Positions 12,601 to 24,600 of a DNA stretch of 64,000 nucleotides are shown piece after piece. Numbering within the stretch: position 1 is the first letter of the stretch; the number at the start of each line of letters is the position of its first letter. Source of the DNA: Aurelia coerulea (lineage: Eukaryota > Cnidaria > Scyphozoa > Semaeostomeae > Ulmaridae). The notes beneath the pieces are model-generated. The model was not told the origin of the DNA. It did not search any database and saw nothing but the letters and a program-made list of their open reading frames with translations. The DNA lies in the NCBI GenBank assembly GCA_039566865.1, contig CM076957.1:14207896-14271895 (forward strand), in the 5' to 3' direction. The position numbers and the translations under genes were made by a program.

Positions 12601-15600
12601 ACGCAGGCAAATTTCAGTGTCTTCATGATGTTTCCTAAAATATCGAGGAGAAAACATACGTTTAGAGTCTCCTAATCCCCCCTTCCCCCTACTTCAATGT
12701 TGAGAAGGTCGAATGGCGTTTGATTCAAGCAACTTTGAAACGGGGGGAGCGGGGGGCACGTAATCAAAGACCGAAGTAGTGCAATTTTATGATTTGTCCC
12801 AAGTATTTTGGCCAAGATTGTAGGTCCAAAGGATTGATATTCTACAAATGAGGGTGCCAGAAAAGGATACAGTGCGAGAACTTTAGAACGTGACACAATG
12901 CCTATGATGAAATAGGGGGCCTCTTGTGGGGACATTGGAGGCTCAGGTATAATGCTTCTGAGCTCCTAATGAGTAAACCTTTAAGCAACTACCGGTAGGA
13001 AACACACAAAGCCGAAATAAAGCGCCTGTGGGCCCGTGAGGGGTGACTCAGTTGTTCTCCATACAGGAAATTCATTAACGCTGCGCCTTCCAAAAATCAG
13101 AACGGAGGCTGCAAGAAAGTCATTCAAGTTTCAAGGACCTTCGTGCTACAATGAAATCCCAATTGACATTCGAAACTTAACGTCGATAGTTCTCTTCAAG
13201 CATCAATTGAAGGAACATTTCTTAAATTTCTAGTCCATATCAGAGACCATTTTAAACGACTCTTTGCTTTACGCTTCAAGATTTAGGATTAGAGAAATTT
13301 GGTACTTAACTTAATATGCAATTACTTTCATTTTAACGATGTAAATACTTTAGTCTTTAACAGGACCCTTATTGATAACAATGCCCTTGGCATTGAAAAG
13401 GTTTCCCTGTATAAATATTTCTATTATTATTATTATTATGCTGGGTCAATCCTAGAAGGTTTACCAAAAAATAGTAACATCTATGACATTTCTACTATTA
13501 TATATACTGGTCGTAGTTATGCTGCAATTGTTTCGCGATATTTTCATGATTCTCTACTAATCTTACATGATTCAAAGCTGTGACATCAATTCTAAATGGA
13601 AAAAGTATTATGCGGCATATTATTATGCTCTATAATTTCATACGTGATTTTGTCAAATGTTGTATTGTATGCGTCTTCGAAAAAGCACAAAAGACTTTTT
13701 AAAGCAATAGAGTATTTAAGAATGTGTTGCAGGTTTTTCATGAAAACAAAATGATGTTTGCCAATGACAAGGGAGTTTGATAATAAATGACAAACCCCTT
13801 TTGCTTTCGTACCAACCTTTGAAATTTGTCTGGCAAATAAATGAAGCTTAATCCCTGAATTATCTATTCCATTCCTCCCATATTTACTTGATTTTGACAT
13901 AGAACAACTGCTGTTTTCGAAGCAAGCAATCACTTTGACTGCCTTGTGCTATCACTAAGTAAGTCAGCAACCACTTGTTAGATCAACTCAAACAAGTCTT
14001 CCAATTCTATGTTGTAAGCTATCCTATGGAACTTTAAAAAGCAAGACAATTAAAGTCACAATTCGACCACCGCAGGTGCACATACAGAGCGCAACTTTTT
14101 TTTGGACACACCCTGTTGCTTGCAGTATTTTGCAACATAATGCTAGCTACATGGCCAAACAGTTTCTTCTGCATAGTTTTTGGACGTACATTAGTGACCG
14201 TTAAACTTTGAAAAGGGTTTCAGGCACCCTACATTCTTTTATATTAAGCCTGCAACGAATGCAACGACGATGACGGCAAATAACTTACCATCGTCTTCTC
14301 TTTGCTTCTTAGTATCAGCTGTTAAAAGTTCTTTGGTATTACTTGGAATGAATAATAGGACTAAGGCTGCACTAATTAATGACCCCACGGCAGCAGTCGC
14401 AGCGGCTGTCTCTTCGCTGGAAGCAGATGTAATAAGTCCACCGAGAAACGGTCCAACTATCATTCCAAGACCATAAGAAATTCCAAGTTTGCCAAGAGCA
14501 TCTGCACGACCTGAAGTATAGAAAAAAACAGGGTCATCTTAATGTCTGATGGTGACGATTGCTTGATCAAACCTGTAGCCCCTTTCACATGGAAACGCAA
14601 CCGTTTCATTCCATCTACATTCCAGCTACTGGAACGCAAAGTTAGACTGCTTAAAACACAAGAATATAACGATTCTGTATCGCGTTTTGTTTCTCTTCAT
14701 TCGGGAGTGCAATCATCGTCCTTGCCGCAATTGTTTCTGCGGTTCTATCCAATCTTCCCAGCAACAACAACACCAATGCATGCGCTTGGGGCAAAAGTCG
14801 CATCTTTCCAATTTTTGACCAGTTCTGCGATTCATTACTTTGTCACATGGGAAGGAAAAAGAACGAATGCGTATTGTTCCCCTTTTGGTATCACTTTCTT
14901 TATCGTCTTAATGCTTGGAACGGAACAGTCTTATTTGAAGCGTTCCAGTGTGAACGCAACCCTTGAGCGTTCCCCTCTTTTGTACAGAATTATAAGGGAA
15001 GGAACAAACTGCGTTCCCATGTGAACGGGGTTTATGACAGCAGAAATGAACAATGAGCATTCTTCGCATTGTGTACTATGAACCTCCCTCACTGTTATAC
15101 ACACAGGTTCATCAAGACGTTTCGACATTCAGAACAATTGGCAAAATTTGATTTCCCACTAAAGTCTCAAATTTCATTTTGCTCACTTGTAGCAAAGACC
15201 AAATTATCTTTGGCAAAAATAACAACTATGCTCATTTCGAGGAAAGACTTTCGAGAATAGTTTGAGAAAATTTTCAGCCATAGGTTTCCTATCGGCCACT
15301 TCCATAATGTTCCTATATAAATCACTTGAAAACAAACCATGACTTCACGATTTCACATTAACTTTTGATGTATGCATAATGACGAGAAGACTTTCTGGTA
15401 TGATCAACCATGTCAAAGAATTCGAGGACATAAACATACGTCACAAGGTGTGGTTCACAAATCTTCAGAATTTCACAAATCAAAGGCTACTTCTAGAATA
15501 ACGAATAAAGCAACATTGGTTTGACGCAATATTGGTTTGAAGTAACACCTCAAATCTGCAAGTGTTTACCCAATGAATTTAAATCAGCTGAAAACCTAAA

Positions 15601-18600
15601 TAGTTTCAAAAAATGACAAAACAATGGGATGGACCAATTTAGAAATGTAAATAATGCTCTTCAAATGTTGGCCTTTGTTCAAAGTTTCCTGTCCTCACTC
15701 CTTTGTGGGTTTCGAGAAGGCTATGGTACACAGCATGCACTCCTAAGCAATCCCTGCAAGAATATTAAAGTCTAACGCAGATCTGTTTTGTTTTCCACTT
15801 GCAGAGCTTTTCAATAAACTTGTTGAGGAAAGCCGCTTCCCAGATGATCTAAAAAATGCTGATGTTTCTTCGCTCTTCAAAAAAGATGATAATATGAGCA
15901 AAAAGAATTATAGACCAATTAGTCTCCTTCCTACAATCACGAAAATATTTGAGCGACTAATGCATAGACAATTGTCTGAATTTACTGCACGCTTTTTTTC
16001 ACCACTATTAGGAGGGTTTAGACAAGGGTACAACACGCAGCATGTTTTGTTAAACTTTTTGCAATATTGTAAGAACAGCATTGATAACAAGGGACTTGCA
16101 GGGGCAGTGTTCATGGATCTTTCAAAGGCTTTTGATTGTGTAAACCACGAGCTTTTAATAGCAAAACTGAGTGCCTATGGACTTGATCTGGACGCCCTTC
16201 AACTCATAAGAAGCTATTTATCAAAAAGACAACAGAGAGTAAAGATCAACAGCTATTTTAGTGACTGGAAAGAAATTAAAGTTGGAGTACCGCAAGGGTC
16301 GGTCCTGGGGCCTTTGCTATTTAACATCTTCATAAATGATATCTTCTTTTTTGCATATCACACAAAGATATGTAACTATGCTGATGATACCACAATCTTT
16401 GCATGCCATGCGGATCTTGATACTACTGTTAGACAATTAGAAGCAGACAGCTCTGTGATAGTAAAATGGTTTTCTGACAACTTTTTGAAGCTAAATAATG
16501 ATAAGTGCCACCTGATGATATTTGGTGATAAAAGCACCGAAACAACGGTCACAATTGGAAATTCAAGAATTAAGGAAAGTGATTATGAAAAGCTGCTAGG
16601 TGTGACTTTTGATAAGAAATTAAGTTTCAAAAAACATGTTGAAGATTTATATAAAAAGGCTAACCAAAAGCTTCACGCACTGGCTCGCTTGTCTAATTAC
16701 ATTGATCCTATCAAATCAGAAATTTTAATGAATTCCTTCATCAGGGCACAATTCAATTATTGCCCACTTGTATGGATGTTTAATGATAGGTCAACTAATT
16801 CAAAATTAAATCGCATTCACGAAAGAGCACTGCGATTGGTATGCAGAGATAGTATATCAGAGCTAGAAAAGTTGAAGAAAAAATATGTTACCATTCATCA
16901 GCACAATCTGCAATTGCTAATGCTTGAAATATTCAAAACAAGAAACAATCTAAATCCAACATTTATGAAAAACATTTTTACTGAGAGAAATATTCACTAC
17001 AGTTTGAGAAGTGAGAATCATTTGCAGTTGCCGAATATAAAGACAACAACATACGGAATAGAAAATATTCAGTACAGAGGTCACCTTTTGTGGTCCTCGT
17101 TGCCAAAGGAAATTAAAGATTCCAACACATTATTTGAATTCAAGCGAAAAATAAAATTATGGCATGGAAATACTTGCATCTGCAGATTGTGCAAAGTTTT
17201 CATTAAAGATTTAGGGTTTTTGTAGGTTTTAAAGTAAAAAATTGTAAATTAAGTTTTAACTTATTTGTTGGCGTTAATTAGCTTATTAGCTATATATATA
17301 TTTTTTTTTATCTTGCCAACGTAAAAGAAATTGTTAATAATAATAATAATAATAATACGTCTAGTGGAAGCCTGCAAAAAGACAATGGACAATGGGGGTG
17401 TCGCAGGTGCTGTCTTGACGGACCTGTCGAAGGCCTTCGATTGCCTGAATCATGAATTGCTAATTGCAAAATTAAATGCATATGGTTTCAGTAGATCTGC
17501 ATTGCTGTTTATCCATAGCTATCTCACTGACAGGAGGCAGAGGGTAAAGGTTAACGGTTCATTCAGCACATGGACAGAAACCGTCCGAGGAGTACCGCAA
17601 GGTTCAGTCTTAGGACCCCTTTTGTTTAATATATACCTGAATGACCTTTTCATGTTCCTAGAGGAAACGGAAATCTGTAATTACGCTGACGACACAACTA
17701 TTTATGCGTGTGGTCCTAACATCGAAAATGTCATCATGCATTTAGAAAATGATGCCCTCAAAATAACTGAATGGTTTCCAAACAACTTTATGAAACTAAA
17801 TGAAGACAAATGCCACTTAATGATTTTTGGTGCAAAAGGAAATAATGAAATATCAATTACAATAGGCGAGGCCTGTGTGAAAGAAAGTACAGAGGAAAAT
17901 CTTCTCGGCATAACTTTCGATCAATCACTTTCTTTCAAACAACATGTCAAGGCTCTTTGCAAAAAGGCTGGCCAAAAACTCCATGCTCTCGCCAGAATAT
18001 CACGTTACATGGACACTAAAAAACTACAGCAGCTAATGAAGGCGTTTGTGTTATCTCAATTTAGTTACTGTCCACTTGTTTGGATGTTTTATGATAGAAC
18101 TTTGGACCATAGAATAAATCGCACACAAGAAAGGGCATTACGCATAGCATATAAAGATTACGGAAATGATTTTGGCTCACTCTTGGAACAGACCAAATCG
18201 GTACCAATCCATGTAAGAAACCTACAGTTGTTAATGACAAATGTATAAAACCAAATTCGATCTAAACCCACCTTTCATGAAGGATATTTTCACGGAACGA
18301 AATATTAGCTACAATCTAAGGCGTGGCAATGATGCTCAACTTCCAAAGGTACGGACTACGTCATTTGGAATTGAGAGCATAACCTACCTTGGAAATAAAC
18401 TGTGGCAACTATTACCGCTAGAAATAAAACAATCCAATACCCTTCCTATTTTCAAAAAACGAATTAGATGCTGGAAAGGTGATAAATGCAACTGTAGGCT
18501 CTGCAAGATTTATATTCCTAAAGTGGGGTTCCTAACAGGATAGATGCTTTTATCATATAATCTTTTTGTAAATATAAACGGATTGTAATTTGTTTTAGTA

Positions 18601-21600
18601 TCTGTAATATTTTTAAAGTAGGCCTTAATTAGCTGTATTGTAGCTATTCTTTTAAATTAGCCTACTAAAAATAAAGAAATAATAATAAAAAAAAAATTCG
18701 CTTCCTCAATAATACTTCTCAGTATAACAGTCTGTATATTTTGCTTGTAGTATTATCGTCTATTCACATTTGAAATTATAGCCATTTGTTAAATTATTTG
18801 TAGCCCGGAATAAAGCTGTTATGCATCTAGGGATGGCATTTTCATCCTTCCAAAGAGATAACACATGCTTAAAGCTTGTACAAGTCATTGCTGCGAAGCG
18901 GAAATATTAGGGAAATTTGGTCACGAGTTTATGCCGTGTTTGAAGGTTTCTTGAAGAGGATTCCTGGAGAAAATTTCTCATAATTTCAGAAGGTCTTGGC
19001 GGATTTCAGTCAGGTAAATCAATTTAAACACGTCCACTATCAAATAATACAGTTAATATCCTTGCTAAGCTTGATATCCAGCGAGCAATGACTTTTCAAA
19101 TGGGAGTCAAATCGCCGCTTTATTATTTCCTTTTTTCTCAAAGGTTTCGAGATTTCTTCACTAAATATGATTCGAGAAGGCCAATTCTTACAAAATTAAA
19201 AAAACCGTAAACCACCGAAATTTGACACAATCTCAAAAACGTCCACTAGTTTTCTCTTTCTCCAGCCGATTAAGCTTTCAGTTTTTGTGCTTACAAAAAA
19301 TATAACGAGGCAGTCGTGTATGTCAAAGAACCGATATCTTGCATATACAACTGACACAAAGACGGCTTTTGGCCAAATATGGAGGTGGTCTTTCAATATC
19401 TCTTTTGTGCATTCGAATTTTAACATGGTAAATTTAGTGGCAAACTGAAATTTTATGGATTTTTCAAACGTCAAAACTATTTTCTGATTCATATTGCATA
19501 CTCAAGTTTATACCAAAGATATCAATATCCTAGGGATGGGAGGTAACTCCAATAGGCAGATGACGGGGATGTGCCATTTTGAGTTGTGAAATTGCACCCT
19601 AAAATTTATAAATTTTCAAAAAACCATACCCTAAAATTTACGCGCAATTCAAAACTTATACCCTAACATTGTGACAAAACTTCAAAACTCTGACAAAGTA
19701 TATGAAATTAGATCAAAATTAATACCATAAAGACTTAACTTTCTAAAATGACACCCCAAAATTTACGTCTTTTTGTGATCTTACCAAAAATGACACTATA
19801 AGATTCATTCTCTGCACGAAAAAGGCACCCCAAAAATGGCACATACCGTACCGGTATATATGATATTTACCCCCCCCCCCCCCTCCCCCCCGATCACTAT
19901 AAACAAATCCAAATCATCAAATTTTAACAGTAATACCAATAAAAAACGTCATGGCTTATTTAATACAATAATGTTCATTTGTCGAAGGAAAGAAGGGAGC
20001 GGTCTATATGCAAAAGTATGTACAATACAGGAGGCATGGATAATTATAAATGAATAAATGTTAAAAATCATATAAGTTCCACTACTTACTCCTGTCTTGC
20101 TGCCCGTTTTATTGATCTTGTACTACAGCTCCAAATTGTAGGCTGACAAGTCGCCATTAAAGCAAGCAGCTTAACTACGTTGGTGTGTAAAATGTGCTGT
20201 GATAGCAACTGCATTACCTATAGCTGCAATACAAGACAAATAAAACAGACCGAAAGAAACAAGTAAGTGGAGATGATATCAATTCTTAAAATCTATTCAC
20301 TAAGCATGATTAGAATTATTCAAAAAATAATTATCAATGCCTCCATCGTGTAAGCAAAGAACCTGAACATTTGACGGTGGTTACCTAAACCAGACAAAGT
20401 ACCCATATATACTTACTGGCATGATCCGAAGCATCTGTTATAACCATTTGTGAGCCTGAACAAAAATCAAATTGGCAATGTCAAATGTAACTCAGACAAA
20501 GGAGATACAGAGCCAATAGAGAAAAAAAATGGTGCGCGTGTTGTACCTTGATTGTATCAATAAAAACATAAATTCCTTTACAAATTCGACTTTGGACGAA
20601 GACTAAGATATTCACATTTTCTATCTTTGTTAATATTTCAGTCTTTGTACAAAGTCGCATTTTCAAATGAATCTATGTTTTTAAAGGAGATACAGCACAG
20701 AGAGATGATTAAATCAGTAATCTAGGTTGGTAATGGGAGAGAGTTAACTGGATACAACTTCATGAGGCCAATAAAACAGTCTCATTGACACAGTTCTCTA
20801 AATATCAAAGCACTGTCTAATAGCTGACATGTTAACACATAATATTGCCATTGCTGTAATGCAGGAAAAAATTAGGCTCTGTACATTAAGGAAAGAAATA
20901 CCTCTGACATTTGAGATACATGCTGGCAAATTGACAAGTTCAGTTCTCCCAAATTCAAAATGACTAATGGATGCTTAGGGATAAAAGGACCAGAAGTTTG
21001 AATATTTTCTTTCATCAAATATCTTTTCATTCAAAAATTCGAAAAATGTGAATTAAAAAGATCGCAGAAGTATAGCAGTTCGGATTTTGACTAAAGATAG
21101 GCTATAAATCTCAAAAATTGGCTCTTCACCTGGCATATCTTTATCATGAAAACTGATATGAGTGTGTGCAAGGCCTGTACTGTGTGTAGGAATAATAGCA
21201 ATTGCAACACTTACCTTGCATACTGTGCATTCCTATTGATGGTATTCTAGATAGAAATAACAGCGGGATTGAGTCAGAAATTGCAAGGAGAGAGTATGCC
21301 GTGGATGAAGCAATAAATGCTAATAGCAATTGCAACACTTACCTTGCATACTGTGCATTCCTATTGATGGTATTCTAGATAGAAATAACAGCGGGATTGA
21401 GTCAGAAATTGCAAGAAGAGAGTATGCCGTGGATGAAGCAATAAATGCTAATAGCAATGCAGCTTTGCCACCAAATATGTCCCCAAACCTTCCATAAAAT
21501 GGGCCACCACAAAGTTGTACAACTGCAAAAGTAGTCTGAAGATAACCGAACACCACTGGATTAACTCCAAGTCTTTTTGTGAGGTACTGCAAGGAAATAT

Positions 21601-24600
21601 ATTTTATTAACTTCGGGTGCATGCTGGGTGAATCATGAACATTTGTTTTCTGACCACATTGAAAACAATCATCATTTTTCACGTTTCGACTCGTAACTAA
21701 AAGTTTAAAAGTTTCTGACTCCGACTTCTTTTACAGTTGCATTATGAGCTCACAAAAGCAGCCATGCCAGACTATATTTTCCCAGGTCAGGGGGAATGTT
21801 CATACGGAACTTGTATGATTTTCGACGGGGAAACAAACATTTCAACGGGGAAAGAACAGAAACAAGGCGGGGAAAATGTTGCAACTCAAACTTAGGGGAA
21901 ACAAATTTTCTTGGCGGGTCATCCTTTTACCTTGGCGGGGCATCGTTTCAGCGGGGTCGTTACTGGGGGTTGTATACAAGGAACAAGTGAAAAATACCGG
22001 GTGTCTCAGAAAAAGTACCCCCTTTTGATTGGAAATATGAACAAAACGATAAGATATTATTACTCTCCAATTTCACAGCTAAATGTATCAATCTTCAATA
22101 CGATTGACATAACTAGCATTTAAACATTGTACACCAAACACCGGAGATACAAGCTACAAAGTCCAAATTTACAGTGCACCCAAAACCAGTGGTTTTGAAA
22201 AAGGGCCTAGCCATTATTTATATCATGGACATTTTCCAAAGCACCTGTAAACTTTAATTTCAGTTCTTTGCTTTTGAAAAGAATAAAAAGCGCACGTGCA
22301 TGGTCCTGATTAAACAAATAAAACATAAGATCCTTTTGGATGATTACAAAGTCTGTCATGAGCTAAGCGAGCATAAGAATATCTGAATATTGATTTCTTC
22401 ATAACCCCAAATGATCGTTGATGCTGTTTTTGCTCGCGGAACGCAGTGACGTGAGTATATGAGGTGGTGTGGGGACATTGTTGTGTCATTTTTTCCTTTT
22501 ATATTTAGCTACAGTCAGAGAGATGAGCGTTGCTGCTAAAGTTGCCTTCAATAGAAAGTCAAGCCCCTTGTATAACAACAAGAATCGTCTCGCAAAAAAA
22601 TTAAAAGTCATTACCCCTAGTTTGCTCAGTTCGTGCATGAAACTATTGGTACATCTGTCTCAAATCAGATGTCATGTGAGATTTACGATAACGCAAAATT
22701 ACTTATTCAGAACGCTGCAGAACGTTTCAATTGTTGCTATTCGCGGGCATCTAATTTGAGACAAGCAGTCACGATAATAACCTCTGTGCAGAATCATATA
22801 CATGAAGATATTTTGGTTCAGTGTGATCACGTGCCTTCCCCCAGTCAATGGCGCCATTGTTTGCTGGGATTCTGCACCTTTCCTCTCAACTTCACCTGCG
22901 TCGTTTGCATCTGTAGCTGTGTAGGTGGGGGGTCCTTCTACCTTCGGTGATGCTGCGAATGCTAGCCTCTGTGCAGGCCGCCGGTTACATCATCCTTTAA
23001 AGTTGACTTATTTGCAGAAGTAGGGCTATCAATAAGTGGCTAATGATGCGTTCGTTCTAGAAAATGATTTATGATTTATGACTTAAGCTGCAAATGAAGT
23101 CAAGGACGTGCCAATTCTTGGTAAATTTGTTGTTGTGCCAGGGTAAACATCATGGTAATTTATCCATCTTATGGTGTCAAATCTGTCTTACATGAAATAA
23201 GCCGACGTCAACTGTTGCTATAGGATCGCGGGTAACTTCTGTCTTGTGTGCGCTTTCTTTATTTCAGTGCCAATTAGCAGAGATAAAACGTTAATCAATT
23301 GCTTTAACGAGCGTGACGGAAGTGGGTTACTTACTTTCTTTCTTTCTTTCTGACTGACTGACATCGAAGCCCCTTCTTAGATTACAAAGTGGACTTTGTA
23401 ATCAAAAATGTGGTAAGAATTATAAAGTCGTGCCTCATCTCCAAAATAAGCATGCATGTGCTCCTTTTCCTCGTCTTTGATACAAAAACACTTGTGGTGG
23501 AATGCAATGCAAGGACCGATTCCGCAAAAGACAATTCATTTCAAGACAAATTGAAGTAATTCAAAACTTTCTCAGTCATAAATTTTTTCGAACATTTTTT
23601 ACAAAATAAAAAGAAACTGATGCTACGTTTCTGAAATGTTCTATTTTAAAAATTTAGAACATTTCAGAAACGTAGCATCAGTTTCTTTTTATTTTGTAAA
23701 AAATGTTCGAAAAAATTTATGACTGAGAAAATATCATAGGACATTTTTACATATAAACTGAAACCAACTAAGTGCATAACTTCAAACATAGAGATTCAAA
23801 TGCGAAATTAATCAATTTTACTTTCAAGATTATTGTTAAATCCTAACTAAAAATCAATTTCATTTACACTTGTAAAGCATCCCAAGTAAAAAGCAAAGTT
23901 CTTTTGCAAAATGATTGTGTGATGTCAAAACCATGGCTAGGCCCTTTCTCATAACCTCAGGTTTCAGATGCACTCCAAATTTTGACCTCGTAAGCTCGTA
24001 TCTCCGGTGTTTGGTGGAGGATTTGAAAATGCCAGGTATGTACATTTAAGTTGAAGACTGACAAATGTAGCTATGAACTAAAAAAATCCCGAAATTGTAT
24101 GGTTTGTTCCCTCGTTCGGTCAAAGGGGGTACTTTTTTTAGACACCCGGCATAATGAAAGAAAGTGTCTGTCAGATTGCTTTTACAGATTGCTCCTTATA
24201 AAAAATGACGTCTTTTAACTTAATCTTGCTATAAAGTTTCTTATAGAGTTTCTTAAAGGTAATAAACACAGGTATCTACGTTAATTTGAAAATGAAACAA
24301 AAAAACCCACAAACTCTTTGTCTCCTAAGCACTTGCACCTGTCAATTTCACCCATTTCAATTGCTTTTTTTTTACTCGTGAACAACCCCTTATTAATTAT
24401 AAAAGACATCTCTGACTTTTTTAGTGGAGCATACAGGGCCAAGTAAACAAAGTCGGAGTTGAGAAAAGTTGGAGATATACATCTCCGACTTTTTTAGTAG
24501 AGCATATTGGGCCTGGTAGAAAAGTCAGGGTTGAGAAACGTCGGAGATAAGACATACAAAAATCCATTAACCCTATTTGTACTGGGCGATTTTTTAGGTA

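Noticed and set aside
13592..13933. 113-codon minus-strand frame
   Set aside because: In a transporter intron; no recognised family or fitting splice phase.
14542..15024. 160-codon + strand frame
   Set aside because: Covers a probable MITE with inverted ends and has no family resemblance.
22469..22950. 96- and 105-codon frames, also seen at 36395-36673 (minus)
   Set aside because: Shared by two copies of a TIR element, but frames are disrupted by indels and no domain is recognisable.
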